Below, in pieces: positions 24,167-33,084 of a stretch of 64,000 nt of DNA. Under the pieces are notes generated by a model. That model was not told the DNA's origin and made no database searches. It saw nothing but the letters and a program-made list of their open reading frames with translations. Positions within the stretch are counted from its first letter, which is position 1. The number at the start of each line of letters is the position of its first letter. The position numbers and the translations under genes were made by a program. Source of the stretch: Dyadobacter sp. CECT 9275 (GTDB taxonomy: Bacteria > Bacteroidota > Bacteroidia > Cytophagales > Spirosomataceae); NCBI RefSeq assembly GCF_907164905.1, contig NZ_CAJRAF010000001.1, forward strand, positions 1,709,001-1,773,000, in the 5' to 3' direction.

Positions 24167-25849
24167 ATGTGGCCGAAAAATAAAGCTATTCGCGTTGTTC
24201 TGAAAGTTGTAAGTGTTGTATTGCTTGTTTCGGGTATTCTTTTCGGACTGTTCATCTGGCGGATAAAGGTACCAAGCCCTGACATTAAAAGTACAAAAAC
24301 GGTTGAAAGTTATAGCCGTGTGCAAGTAGGGCCAGATCATTACACGGTTGGTAATTGCTGGCTCAAAAAGAACAAGTATGGTATCTGGGAAATGTATCTG
24401 GAAGGCGCACCGTATGAACGGGGCCTCATCTACGGGGTTCTGGCTAAGGAACTTATAGAGAAACAGGAAATCTATTTTGTTGACCAGATCAACGAGCTCA
24501 TTCCGAACCGGTTTTTCCTGCAGATTATCAAAGGTTTTGTCGGCTGGTTTAACAAGGATATCTATAAGTATGTGCCAGAGGAAAATCAGGAAGAGATTTA
24601 TGGGGTCAGTCAATCATTTTCGGATCAGTTTGACTATATCGGGCCTAAATATTACCGGATACTCAATTATCACGCGGCCCATGATATTGGCCATGCACTC
24701 ACCGACCTGAATATGGTGGGATGTACTTCTTTTTCTGTTAATAACGGTTTATCGGCTGATTCCACATTGCTTATTGCCCGTAATTTCGACTTTTACATGG
24801 GCGATGCATTTGCTAAAGACAAACTCATTGTTTTCATGAAGCCCGACAAAGGGTATAAGTTTGCTTCTTACGCCTGGGCGGGTCTTACCGGCGTTGTTTC
24901 AGGGATGAATGAAAAGGGAATTACGGTTACACTGAATGCTTCCAAGTCGGATATCCCTTATGGCGCCAAGGACCCGATATCGCTGCTGGCACGCGAAATA
25001 TTGCAATACGCCAAAAATATTGAGGAAGCAGTAGCTATTGCCCGCAAGCGGGAAACCTTTGTTTCTGAGTCGTTACTGATAGGCTCCTCGGAAGATAACA
25101 AGTCGATTATCATTGAAAAATCTCCCCAGAAAATGGATGTGTATGACTCAGGGAAAGATTACCTGGTATGTGCCAATCATTACCAGGGTGAAAGTTTTAT
25201 CCGGGATTCGGTTAATATCATGAATATAAAAAATTCGGATTCCCGGAGCAGGTTTGAGAGAATGAATCAGTTAATGGAGCGTTCTTTTCCGATAGACGTG
25301 ACGGAAGCAGCCGGGATACTGCGGGATAAAAATGGCGTAAACGACGAGTTTGTGGGATATGGTAATCCCATGACGCTGAATCAGCTGATCGCGCACCATG
25401 GTATTTTGTTCAAACCTGCCCAGAAAAGAATGTGGATATCTACCCCTCCTTATCAGCTGGGTACTTTTGTAGCTTATGATCTTCAACAGGTTTTTGCGTC
25501 CGGCGGGAAAGTCACCTCCGCAGAAGCATTGAATGTACCGCAGGATCCCTTTGTAGTATCACCTGATTTTGACAAGTATGAGGCGTTTAAAATGACGAAA
25601 CAAAAGATCAATAAGTTTGTCATGCTGGGGATACCATTGGCACTGAGTCCTGCGGATGAAAAAAACTTCATTGACAAGAACCCGAAGAGTTACCTTCCTT
25701 ATCTGGCTCTGGGAGATTACCATCAAGCAAAAAAAGAAAACGAAAAGGCTATCATTTATTACAATAAGGCTTTACAGCACACGGTGTCGTCTTTGAACGA
25801 GCGGCATGCCATTGTAGAAAAAATTAAAGCATGTAAAAAGGATAACTGA
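24167..25849 (+). CDS. Membrane-anchored C45/AAT-type Ntn hydrolase
   Basis: Predicted amidase or acyltransferase of the acyl-CoA:6-APA acyltransferase (peptidase C45) superfamily, 560 residues. An N-terminal anchor covers about 11-31 (VVSVVLLVSGILFGLFIWRI), which places the enzyme in the periplasm. The nucleophile is likely the Cys in MVGCTSFSVNN (about residue 186), followed by the family's LIARNFDFY. WAGLTGVVSGMNEKGITVTL and YLVCANHYQ also fit. A TPR-like tail ends the protein. The gene starts the plus-strand flexirubin run and its stop overlaps the next start by one base (TGATG). C45 proteins recur in flexirubin loci, so it may attach or trim acyl groups of the pigment. That role is inferred. 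Confidence 0.88.
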   Translation: MWPKNKAIRVVLKVVSVVLLVSGILFGLFIWRIKVPSPDIKSTKTVESYSRVQVGPDHYTVGNCWLKKNKYGIWEMYLEGAPYERGLIYGVLAKELIEKQEIYFVDQINELIPNRFFLQIIKGFVGWFNKDIYKYVPEENQEEIYGVSQSFSDQFDYIGPKYYRILNYHAAHDIGHALTDLNMVGCTSFSVNNGLSADSTLLIARNFDFYMGDAFAKDKLIVFMKPDKGYKFASYAWAGLTGVVSGMNEKGITVTLNASKSDIPYGAKDPISLLAREILQYAKNIEEAVAIARKRETFVSESLLIGSSEDNKSIIIEKSPQKMDVYDSGKDYLVCANHYQGESFIRDSVNIMNIKNSDSRSRFERMNQLMERSFPIDVTEAAGILRDKNGVNDEFVGYGNPMTLNQLIAHHGILFKPAQKRMWISTPPYQLGTFVAYDLQQVFASGGKVTSAEALNVPQDPFVVSPDFDKYEAFKMTKQKINKFVMLGIPLALSPADEKNFIDKNPKSYLPYLALGDYHQAKKENEKAIIYYNKALQHTVSSLNERHAIVEKIKACKKDN

Positions 25850-27129
25850 TGCAATCCCTGACCCGTATGACTTCAGCAGAAATAACAGCCTTACAAAACC
25901 GGAAGCTCCAGGAGCTTCTTCAGTACCTCTCAGCCCGTTCGCCCTACTATCAGGAGCTTTTCCGGGAAAGGGATATCGATATCAGTACGATCAGAACTAC
26001 TGCTGATCTGTCGCGGCTTCCTTTCACCACAAAAGACGACCTGGCCAGGAATAACGATGCATTCCTGTGCGTGGCAAAGTCGGACATTACTGATTTTGTG
26101 ACCACCTCAGGCACCTTGTCTGATCCTGTGGCATTTTATCTGACGGATGCCGATGTGGACAGGCTTGCGCACAACGAAGCAGAGTCGTTCCGTTGTGCGG
26201 GTGGAACAGCCGGTGATATTTATCAGCTCATGACCACTATAGACAAGCGCTTTATGGCCGGGCTGGCTTACTGGATGGGTGCCCGAAAAATGGGAGCCGG
26301 TATCATCCGGGTAGGGCCGGGAGCACCTTTTCTTCAGTGGGAATCCATCCTTCGTTTTTCTCCCACTGTGCTCATCGCCATCCCGTCTTTTATTCCGAAA
26401 CTTATTGACTATGCCGAAGCAAATGACATTGATTTCAGGTCCTCAGGAGTGAAATCGGTTATTTGTATCGGAGAGCCGATTCGCAACCCGGATTTTAGTC
26501 TGAACGAACTAGGTAAGCGGATCACTTCCAAGTGGGACATCCGGTTGTATTCCACCTATGCATCCACGGAAATGGGTGCGGCCTTTACCGAATGCGAACA
26601 AGGCAGGGGAGGCCATCTGAATCCCGACCTGCTGATACTGGAGGTGGTGGATGAAAACGGAAATGAGGTGAATGAAGGAGAACTCGGGGAAGTGGTAGTG
26701 ACCACGCTGGGTGTTGAAGGCATGCCACTGATCAGGTATAAAACGGGGGACCTTTGTCATGTATACCACGCACCATGTGCCTGCGGGCGTGTCAGTACCA
26801 GGCTTGGGCCGGTTGTGGGACGCAAGCAGCAGATGATCAAGTTTAAAGGTACCACCATATTTCCTCCAGCGCTTTTTGACGTACTGGATATGGTCAGGGA
26901 AATAGATCTTTACCAGGTAGTCATATCCAAAAATGAGTACGGAAATGACGATATTACCATACTGCTTTCCATGCAGCTCCAGTCGGTATCTTTTCGGGAA
27001 AAATTGCATTCTTTATTCAAATCAAGACTTCGGGTAACGCCCGCTTTACAATTTATCACCGCTGAAGAACTTTCCTTTCGAATATACAAACAGGAGAAAC
27101 GCAAACCTGAAAAATTAGTCTATATTTGA
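25849..27129 (+). CDS. AMP-forming acyl/aryl ligase, PaaK type (flexirubin locus)
   Basis: Adenylate-forming enzyme of the phenylacetate-CoA ligase family, 426 residues, cytoplasmic. The phosphate loop is TTSGTLSDPVAF (about residues 84-95), the adenine motif is YASTEMGAAF, and IRYKTGDLC is the hinge/Asp motif. CPxC-like cysteines (HAPCACGR) follow as in PaaK. The C-terminal lobe (KFKGTTIFPPALFDVL) has the usual position. It would activate an aryl or fatty acid for loading on the carrier protein during aryl polyene or dialkylresorcinol synthesis. It is translationally coupled to the C45 gene. Confidence 0.88.
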   Translation: MQSLTRMTSAEITALQNRKLQELLQYLSARSPYYQELFRERDIDISTIRTTADLSRLPFTTKDDLARNNDAFLCVAKSDITDFVTTSGTLSDPVAFYLTDADVDRLAHNEAESFRCAGGTAGDIYQLMTTIDKRFMAGLAYWMGARKMGAGIIRVGPGAPFLQWESILRFSPTVLIAIPSFIPKLIDYAEANDIDFRSSGVKSVICIGEPIRNPDFSLNELGKRITSKWDIRLYSTYASTEMGAAFTECEQGRGGHLNPDLLILEVVDENGNEVNEGELGEVVVTTLGVEGMPLIRYKTGDLCHVYHAPCACGRVSTRLGPVVGRKQQMIKFKGTTIFPPALFDVLDMVREIDLYQVVISKNEYGNDDITILLSMQLQSVSFREKLHSLFKSRLRVTPALQFITAEELSFRIYKQEKRKPEKLVYI

Positions 27130-27160
27130 CCAGTCTATTAACCAAAAAAATAAAAATAAA

Positions 27161-27778
27161 ATGAAAAATGGTTTGTTATTAGCCTCTGTGATAGCATTTT
27201 CGGTGCTTGGGGCAGATCTGGCTCAGGCACAGCGGGTGGAGTTGCGGTCGGGAGATGTGACCGTGTTGTCAGGAGAAAAAACGGTAAATGTTGAGTACGA
27301 TTACTCTAACTTCGGCGTCGGGAAATTCGCAACGGAACAGGAGTACCTGGATAAGAAAACGGCCGAGTACAATGCCAAGGAAGCCGGAAAAGGAGATGCC
27401 TGGAGAAAAGCATGGGTTGCAGACAGGAAAGAACGTTTTGAGCCTAAATTTGAAGAGTTGTTTAACAAGGGACTTCAAAGTAAAGGGCTGACGCTGGTTC
27501 AGGGGAGGCCGGATGCAAAATATACCTTCATTGTGCGGATACGGTTTGTAGAGCCAGGCTTTAATGTGGGTGTGATGCGGAAGAATGCCTACATTGATTT
27601 TGAAATTGACCTTGTGGAATCCGGCAATAAATCGGCCAAAGTGGCTGAAATGTTTTTAAATAATGTTCCTGGTGGTCAATTTGGAGGTTTTGACTTTGAT
27701 ACCGGCGTAAGACTTGCTGAAAGTTATGCTAAAGGTGGTAAAGTTTTGGCCGGATTTTTGGATAAGAAACTGAAATAA
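27161..27778 (+). CDS. Secreted protein of unknown function
   Basis: Small exported protein of 205 residues. A signal peptide is clear (LLLASVIAFSVLGADLAQAQ), with cleavage after AQAQ. The mature part is alpha/beta: VNVEYDYSNFGVG, a charged helical middle (about 65-110, ERFEPKFEELFNKGLQSKG), then FIVRIRFVEPGFNVGVMRKN and a C-terminal GVRLAESYAKGGKVLAGFL. The pattern suggests a DUF4410-like periplasmic or outer membrane component, but I cannot name a family with confidence. It is in the flexirubin run, 31 bp after the ligase gene and 65 bp before a second secreted protein. Confidence 0.8.
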   Translation: MKNGLLLASVIAFSVLGADLAQAQRVELRSGDVTVLSGEKTVNVEYDYSNFGVGKFATEQEYLDKKTAEYNAKEAGKGDAWRKAWVADRKERFEPKFEELFNKGLQSKGLTLVQGRPDAKYTFIVRIRFVEPGFNVGVMRKNAYIDFEIDLVESGNKSAKVAEMFLNNVPGGQFGGFDFDTGVRLAESYAKGGKVLAGFLDKKLK

Positions 27779-27792
27779 AAGCGGATAGTTCT

Positions 27793-27800
27793 TACTTTTG
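27793..27800 (+). promoter_or_regulatory. Candidate internal -7 box
   Basis: TACTTTTG fits TAnnTTTG and lies between two secreted-protein genes, 43 bp before the second. No convincing -33 element is seen. It might give extra transcription within the cluster. Confidence 0.3.
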
Positions 27801-27843
27801 AATGGTCCAATCCTGTTGAAAATAGAAGCTCAATATTTTAATT

Positions 27844-28473
27844 ATGAAAAAGTTATTACTTCTAGCCTTCGTTTTTACCGTTTCCCTGGGTGCCAGGGCA
27901 CAGAATACCATGGCAGACTTGTTCAAGGGAAATACAAAAGTTGTTTTTCTTGGACTGGATTTCACGCAAGCCAAATACATAGGCAGCATAGGTTTCACGG
28001 ATCCTGCGGCGATTAAAAACCAGCACATGGTGAGCTGGAACAGCTTGATTGAAATGGAACCAAAAAAGTTTTCTCTGGCAGGGCCATTGAAACTGAAAGA
28101 AGATCAGTATAGCTCCAGGGTTGAGGATATGACCCAGCTCAATAAGACTGTTAACGTAGAAAAGAACATTACAGAAGACAGTTATACGATCACGGAAGAT
28201 CAGGTCAGGAAATCGGTATCGAGATATAGTTTAAGTGAAAAGGATGGAATCGGTATCGTATATGTGGTAGAGAGCATGAGCAAGACGGATGAAAAGCTTT
28301 CGGTTTGGGTAACTTTTATTGATCTGAAAACCAAAAAGGTTTTGCACACCGAAAAAATTCAAGGTAAGGCCGGTGGTTTTGGATTCAGGAATTATTGGGC
28401 GGGAGGTGTGGCCAACGTTAATAAGGCCGTTGGGTCCCGTTACAAGCAATGGAGTAAAACTTTCAACGGATAA
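27844..28473 (+). CDS. Secreted protein of unknown function
   Basis: Exported protein of 209 residues with a signal peptide (LLLLAFVFTVSLGARAQ, cleaved after RAQ). The mature protein begins NTMADLFKGNTKVVFLGLDF, followed by alternating beta strands and charged helices, and ends with GGFGFRNYWAGGVANVNKAV. The strand GIVYVVESMSKTDEKLSVWV and the phrase TKKVLHTEKIQGKAGG look like a lipocalin- or DUF-type beta structure, but no family can be assigned. It differs in sequence from the preceding secreted protein. Its position in the flexirubin run suggests a role in pigment handling in the periplasm. Confidence 0.8.
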   Translation: MKKLLLLAFVFTVSLGARAQNTMADLFKGNTKVVFLGLDFTQAKYIGSIGFTDPAAIKNQHMVSWNSLIEMEPKKFSLAGPLKLKEDQYSSRVEDMTQLNKTVNVEKNITEDSYTITEDQVRKSVSRYSLSEKDGIGIVYVVESMSKTDEKLSVWVTFIDLKTKKVLHTEKIQGKAGGFGFRNYWAGGVANVNKAVGSRYKQWSKTFNG

Positions 28474-28527
28474 TCTCCGGACTGCATCACCAAAATGCGG
28501 TGATGATAAATAAAAAAACCGATTAGC

Positions 28528-28567
28528 AAGCTGTGGGCCCGTTCAAGCAAGGACAGATCCACAGCTT
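28528..28567 (+). other. Hairpin-forming leader before the YdcF gene
   Basis: A perfect 9-bp stem (AAGCTGTGG with CCACAGCTT) encloses a 22-base loop, 25 bp before a GTG start. A second small hairpin (CATCACC with GGTGATG) lies just upstream at about 28485-28505. The pair AACCGAT flanks the large stem on both sides. No T-tract follows, so this is probably not a simple terminator. Confidence 0.4.
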
Positions 28568-28592
28568 ACTCTTTAACCGATAACCCACGTTC

Positions 28593-29321
28593 GTGTATAA
28601 AAGTGTCCTGGTAACTGCTTGTTTATTGGCTGTTCTGCTGAGCGGATGTAACAAAATTTTTTTTCGTTCCGCCGAAAAATCTTTTCAAAAGGGTATTAAG
28701 GATCAGCCCTATGACGCTATCATTGTACCCGGATATCCTTATAATGGATACAGCTGGGACAGGGTGCTGACCTTGAGAATATGCTGGGCCAAATTCCTGT
28801 ATGACAAAGGATATACCAAAAATATCATTTTTTCCGGCGGCGCCGTTGCCACGCCGTACATCGAAAGCCGTGTAATGGCCTATTACGCTGAGGCTTTGGG
28901 GATACCTGCTGAAAATTTGTTTACCGAAGAAAGGGCTGAACACAGCACGGAAAACGTTTACTACTCCTATCGGTTGGCAAAGGAAAAGGGTTTTAAGAAA
29001 ATAGCTTTGGCTACTGACCCTTATCAAAACGGCTATATGCAAAAATTTGTGAGGAAATATCAATTGCCTGTTGCATTTTTGCCGACGGTATTGGACACCT
29101 TGCGAAAACTGGACACACTGCAGCCATCCATTGATCCTAAGCCGGCATTAAAAGAAAATTTTGTAAAACTTTCGGATAGAGAAGGGTTTTTTAAGCGGTT
29201 CAGGGGTACCCTTGGCAGGTACATTGTGTGGCACGAAGAGGATCTGAAAAAAGAGAAATATAAACGAAGATATCGGGACAGGATGATTCCTGCCCGGGAA
29301 TTAACCAGGGACGATAAATAA
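28593..29321 (+). CDS. YdcF-type (DUF218) lipoprotein
   Basis: DUF218 protein of 242 residues, starting at a GTG. The N-terminus is a lipoprotein signal (LLAVLLSGC, lipobox Cys19), so the protein is membrane-anchored outside the cytoplasm. The DUF218 core is clear: DAIIVPGYPYNG (about 41-52), KNIIFSGGAV, and the acidic motif in EERAEHSTENVYYSYRLAKE, then KIALATDPYQ. YdcF-type proteins bind nucleotides or act in envelope metabolism; their reaction is unknown. The stop is 4 bp from the methyltransferase gene. YdcF proteins are common in flexirubin loci. Confidence 0.87.
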   Translation: MYKSVLVTACLLAVLLSGCNKIFFRSAEKSFQKGIKDQPYDAIIVPGYPYNGYSWDRVLTLRICWAKFLYDKGYTKNIIFSGGAVATPYIESRVMAYYAEALGIPAENLFTEERAEHSTENVYYSYRLAKEKGFKKIALATDPYQNGYMQKFVRKYQLPVAFLPTVLDTLRKLDTLQPSIDPKPALKENFVKLSDREGFFKRFRGTLGRYIVWHEEDLKKEKYKRRYRDRMIPARELTRDDK

Positions 29322-29325
29322 CAGG

Positions 29326-30384
29326 ATGAAAAAAGAATTGTCGGCGATTGATGCCAAATACGAAGCTCAGAAAATTGCGTTTGGCCCCATGTACTTCCAG
29401 GCAGTGATAGCCCTTCGGGATTTGGGGATACTGGAGTACATCAGCAAGCATCGGAAAGGTGTTGAAATTGATGCCATTGTGGCCAACCTGGACGTAACCG
29501 AATATGGTGTGAACCTGCTGATAGAGGCGGCCGAAATTCTGGGAGTGCTGGAAATTGAAGACGAAAAGGTGAAAATAACCAAAACGGGTTTTTTCCTGCT
29601 GAAGGACGAAATGACCAGGGTCAATGTCAATTTTATGAATGACGTATGTTACCTTGGCGCAAAGGCCATGACGGAAAGCATAAAAAACAGCAAACCCGAA
29701 GGCTTGAAAACGCTCGGCGACTGGCCTACCATTTACCAGGGACTGTCTATTTTGCCGGAGCCTGCCAAAACTGCCTGGTTCGAATTTGATCATTACTATT
29801 CTGACAATGCCTTTCCTGATGCTCTGAAAATTGTTTTTGAAAAGAAGCCCGGACTTATTTTTGATGTGGGTGGAAATACCGGGAAATGGTCGTTTGCATG
29901 TTGTGATTATGATCCTGAAGTGAGGATAAAAATTCTCGATCTTCCGGTGCAGATTAATGTGGCTAAAGGCAATGCAGCTGAAAGAGGATTGCTGGAGCGG
30001 ATCGATTTCCATGAAATAGATTTGCTGGACAGCAGCCAGAAAATTCCCAAAGGGGCTGATGTGATCTGGATGAGCCAGTTTCTGGATTGTTTTTCAAAAG
30101 AACAGATCGTTCAGATTCTTAAAAATGCATGGCAGGCGGCATCCACGGAAACCACCTTGTATATCCTGGAGCCGTTTTTTGACAACCAGAATTATCCGGC
30201 CGCGCATTATAGTCTGGTAGCTACGTCTTTGTATTTTACAATCATGGCCAACGGGAACAGTAAAATGTACCGGATCGGAACCATGAAAGAGCTGGTGAGG
30301 CTGGCGGGCTTTGAAGTGGTTGAGACCTATCCGCTCATTGGTGACAGCTATCATACCATTCTTGAATGTAAAAAAGTACCTTGA
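29326..30384 (+). CDS. SAM-dependent methyltransferase (O-methyltransferase type 2)
   Basis: Methyltransferase of 352 residues with a winged-helix dimerisation part (about 1-100, YFQAVIALRDLGILEYISKH, AAEILGVLEIEDEKVKITKT) and a Rossmann domain. Motif I is LIFDVGGNTGKWS (about 183-195), followed by the acidic ILDLP and, later, ADVIWMSQFLDCFSKEQ and LYILEPFFD. This architecture is of plant-caffeate/CrtF-type small-molecule methyltransferases. In flexirubin synthesis, ring methylation of the aryl head group is known, so this is a good candidate for that step. It starts 4 bp after the YdcF gene and 20 bp before the next secreted protein. Cytoplasmic. Confidence 0.9.
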   Translation: MKKELSAIDAKYEAQKIAFGPMYFQAVIALRDLGILEYISKHRKGVEIDAIVANLDVTEYGVNLLIEAAEILGVLEIEDEKVKITKTGFFLLKDEMTRVNVNFMNDVCYLGAKAMTESIKNSKPEGLKTLGDWPTIYQGLSILPEPAKTAWFEFDHYYSDNAFPDALKIVFEKKPGLIFDVGGNTGKWSFACCDYDPEVRIKILDLPVQINVAKGNAAERGLLERIDFHEIDLLDSSQKIPKGADVIWMSQFLDCFSKEQIVQILKNAWQAASTETTLYILEPFFDNQNYPAAHYSLVATSLYFTIMANGNSKMYRIGTMKELVRLAGFEVVETYPLIGDSYHTILECKKVP

Positions 30385-30404
30385 AATTAATTGTAAAGTG
30401 AAGG

Positions 30405-30893
30405 ATGAGACGAGCAGCGATACTTTTGGTGATTATGGCTCCCGTGATACTGAGTGCCTTCGCTCAGGCTACCATTGACAGGAATGATTACTACCAAATA
30501 TTATCGTCTGAATCGGAACCTGGGATAGATGGAATGCTGAAGAAACTGGAAACGGAAAAGCAGTCTTCACAGGTAATGGCCTATACTGGCGCTATGCTCA
30601 TGAAAAAGGCGGGCTTTGTAAAAGGCGTTAACGGAAAGGTAAAGACCTTTAAAAAAGGTGTAAGGTTGCTTGAAAGTGAGATTGATGCCAACCCCGCTAA
30701 TGTCGAATACCGCTTTTTACGGCTAACCATTCAGGAAAATGCACCTCATATTTTAAAGTACAATCAAAACCTGGCGGGAGATAAGGAGGCCATCCTTACT
30801 TCGTACCGGAAACTGGATACCACTTTGAAAAATGTAATTGCGGATTATAGCCGGAACTCAAAGGTTTTGAAATTAACAGATTTGGAACACTAA
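30405..30893 (+). CDS. Small exported helical protein of unknown function
   Basis: Exported protein of 162 residues; signal peptide AAILLVIMAPVILSAFAQA. The rest is mainly helical and charged (DGMLKKLETEKQSSQVMAYT, KKGVRLLESEIDANPANVEY, YNQNLAGDKEAILTSYRKLD). The fragment IDANPANVEYRFLRLTIQ resembles a TPR-like repeat. It lies between the methyltransferase and darA genes, in the position where flexirubin loci often encode such a protein. Function is not known. Confidence 0.8.
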   Translation: MRRAAILLVIMAPVILSAFAQATIDRNDYYQILSSESEPGIDGMLKKLETEKQSSQVMAYTGAMLMKKAGFVKGVNGKVKTFKKGVRLLESEIDANPANVEYRFLRLTIQENAPHILKYNQNLAGDKEAILTSYRKLDTTLKNVIADYSRNSKVLKLTDLEH

Positions 30894-30921
30894 GTTGTTC
30901 GGATACAGATATATAAATGGA

Positions 30922-31830
30922 ATGAAAAAGATATTGGCGGTTGGGTACTCACAATCGGGGCAGTTGAATGCGATTCTGGATCAGTTTCTGAAACCTTTTG
31001 ATCCGCAGACTATTGAGCGCCTTTACCTTTATCCCGAAAAGCCCTTTCCTTTTCCATGGACAGCGGATGTCTTTTTTGATACCATGCCGGAGTGTGTATT
31101 GGAGGAGGGGATCGAGCTTGCTCCGTTTGGTTTTGACGCTCCCCGTTATGATCTTATTGTGCTGGCTTACCAGCCCTGGTTCCTTTCGCCGTCGTTGCCG
31201 GTAACCTCTTTGCTGCAAAATCCGCTTTTTCAAAGGATGCTGAAAGATACCCCCGTCGTTACCTTGATAGGTGGCAGGAACATGTGGCTCAACGCCCAGG
31301 AGAGTGTGAAATTGTATATCAGAAAAGCAGAAGGGAAATTGGTGGGAAATATTCCCTTTATGGACAGAACTTCCAATCTGATCAGTGCCGTAACGATTTT
31401 GCACTGGATGCTTACCGGCCGGAAAGACAGGAAATGGAATATTTTTCCGCTCCCCGGTGTTAGTGATGAAGACATAAAGTCTGGTGCACGGTTTGGAAAT
31501 TTGGTGAAGGAGGCTTTGGAGGTAAAGGGTTTTGATAACCTGCAGGCCAGTATTATGGCAACCGGACTGATTGAAATTCCGACAGACATTTTATTCATTG
31601 AACAAAGAGCCAAAAAGCTGTTCAGAATCTGGGCCAACCTGATTAAGAAAAAGGGGAATACACCAGGTAAGCGGAAAACTTTTGTAACCTTGTTCAAATA
31701 TTATCTGCTGGTGGCACTGTTTATGGTGGCTCCGTTGCTTTTACTTGCATATAATTTGTTGGTTGCACCGTTCACGGGGGGTACGATTAAAAAGAAAAAA
31801 GAATACTTTTATGGTTTAGAAACCAAATAA
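30922..31830 (+). CDS. darA: Dialkylresorcinol-forming protein DarA
   Basis: DarA-type protein, 302 residues from the ATG at 30922; an in-frame TTG 9 codons upstream is less likely. It begins with KKILAVGYSQSGQLNAIL, a flavodoxin-like nucleotide loop, which fits a flavin-binding role in aromatising the ring made by DarB. The protein continues alpha/beta (DLIVLAYQPWFLSPSLP, TPVVTLIGGRNMW) and ends with a hydrophobic helix (YYLLVALFMVAPLLLLAYNL) that would anchor it to the membrane. It is 2 bp before darB. From published work, DarA and DarB together yield 2,5-dialkylresorcinol from acyl thioesters. Confidence 0.85.
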   Translation: MKKILAVGYSQSGQLNAILDQFLKPFDPQTIERLYLYPEKPFPFPWTADVFFDTMPECVLEEGIELAPFGFDAPRYDLIVLAYQPWFLSPSLPVTSLLQNPLFQRMLKDTPVVTLIGGRNMWLNAQESVKLYIRKAEGKLVGNIPFMDRTSNLISAVTILHWMLTGRKDRKWNIFPLPGVSDEDIKSGARFGNLVKEALEVKGFDNLQASIMATGLIEIPTDILFIEQRAKKLFRIWANLIKKKGNTPGKRKTFVTLFKYYLLVALFMVAPLLLLAYNLLVAPFTGGTIKKKKEYFYGLETK

Positions 31831-31832
31831 TA

Positions 31833-32975
31833 ATGTCAGAAGCATACATTACAAGAATTGCCAAGTTTTTACCGAATCAATCTGTTTCCAATGAGGAAAT
31901 GGAGGAATATTTAGGATTCATTAACGGAAAGCCATCAAAATCAAAGGCTATTGTTTTAAGAAATAATGGGATTAAGAACCGCTATTACGCCCTGACTAAG
32001 GACGGAGTTGCTACCCATACGAATGCGGAGATGGCCGCGCTTGCGGTGAAAGGCCTTTTTAAATCTCGTCCCGAAGACATAAAAAAAATTGACCTGCTGA
32101 GCTGTGCTACTTCCAGTCCTGACCAACTGATGCCGTCTCATGGTGTAATGGTGCACGGGTACCTTCCCGAAACCAGTTCTGTGGAGGTGGTTTCTCCGTC
32201 CGGCGTTTGCTGTGCAGGGATGCATGCGTTCAAGTATGCCTACATGTCGGTGAAAATCGGAGATAAAAAAAAGGCGGTGAGCTGCGCCTCCGAGAGGCTC
32301 TCGCCCGTATTACGCTCGGAGCAGTTTGAGGATGAGATACAGCAGCTGATCAAACTGGAACAAAATCCCTATATCGCCTTTGACAAGGATTTTCTGAGAT
32401 GGATGCTGTCGGACGGTGCGGGTGCATTTTTGGTTGAAAATGCGCCAAACAAAGAAGGCATAAGCCTGAAAATAGAATGGATCGAAGGCTGTTCGTATGC
32501 TAACGAGGAAGAAGCCTGTATGTACATGGGAGCCGACAAGCTGGAAGACGGAACTTTGAAAAGTTACAAGGATTTCACGCTAGAGGCAGTTTTGGAAAAA
32601 TCTATTTTTAGTATCAAACAGGATGTCAAGCTGCTAGGAGAAAAGATCGTAAAGCTTGGGTTTAGCAAACTGAAGAATATCCTTCATGACAAAGGAGTTT
32701 CCATGGATGATGTTACCTACTTTCTGCCACATCTTTCCAGTTATTTCTTTGAGAAAAAAATTGATGACTTTTTTACGGAAAACGGGATACCTATCCCAAA
32801 GGAAAAGTGGTATACCAACCTGGTGTCTGTAGGTAATGTGGGTGCGGCGTCAATTTATATGATGCTCGAAGAAGTTTTTAACAGCGGTGCGCTGAAAAAA
32901 GGTGAAAAAATACTACTGGCTGTGCCTGAAAGCTCCCGCTTTTCGTATATGTTTTGTTTGCTTACGGTTTGCTGA
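31833..32975 (+). CDS. darB: Dialkylresorcinol-forming ketosynthase DarB
   Basis: Ketosynthase of the FabH/KAS III fold, 380 residues, which condenses two acyl thioesters and closes the resorcinol ring. The active-site Cys is in VSPSGVCCAGMHAF (about residue 130), in place of the usual ACAG. The His/Asn pair is seen in YFLPHLSSYFF and LVSVGNVGAASIYMML. CATSSPDQLMPSHGVMVHG and CASERLSPVLRSEQ also match the family. It is directly coupled to darA (2 bp). A 109-bp gap follows before the next gene, with no clear promoter or terminator. Confidence 0.9.
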   Translation: MSEAYITRIAKFLPNQSVSNEEMEEYLGFINGKPSKSKAIVLRNNGIKNRYYALTKDGVATHTNAEMAALAVKGLFKSRPEDIKKIDLLSCATSSPDQLMPSHGVMVHGYLPETSSVEVVSPSGVCCAGMHAFKYAYMSVKIGDKKKAVSCASERLSPVLRSEQFEDEIQQLIKLEQNPYIAFDKDFLRWMLSDGAGAFLVENAPNKEGISLKIEWIEGCSYANEEEACMYMGADKLEDGTLKSYKDFTLEAVLEKSIFSIKQDVKLLGEKIVKLGFSKLKNILHDKGVSMDDVTYFLPHLSSYFFEKKIDDFFTENGIPIPKEKWYTNLVSVGNVGAASIYMMLEEVFNSGALKKGEKILLAVPESSRFSYMFCLLTVC

Positions 32976-33084
32976 GGGATCTGCAACAGTATCTTTAAAT
33001 AATCAGTGATTATTGCAAGTGAGCTGATAATCAGGTAAATTGGATTTCAAATCATTGAGAGACGAATAGCTTCAATCTTTATTT

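Noticed and set aside
24053..24613. N-terminal extension of the phosphopantetheinyl transferase frame
   Set aside because: The added 187 codons run antisense into the C45 gene and are not protein-like; the family length fits the ATG at 24052.
29200..30012. 270-codon open frame on the minus strand across the methyltransferase gene
   Set aside because: Antisense to a clear methyltransferase; unusual Phe/His/Gln content typical of a reverse shadow.
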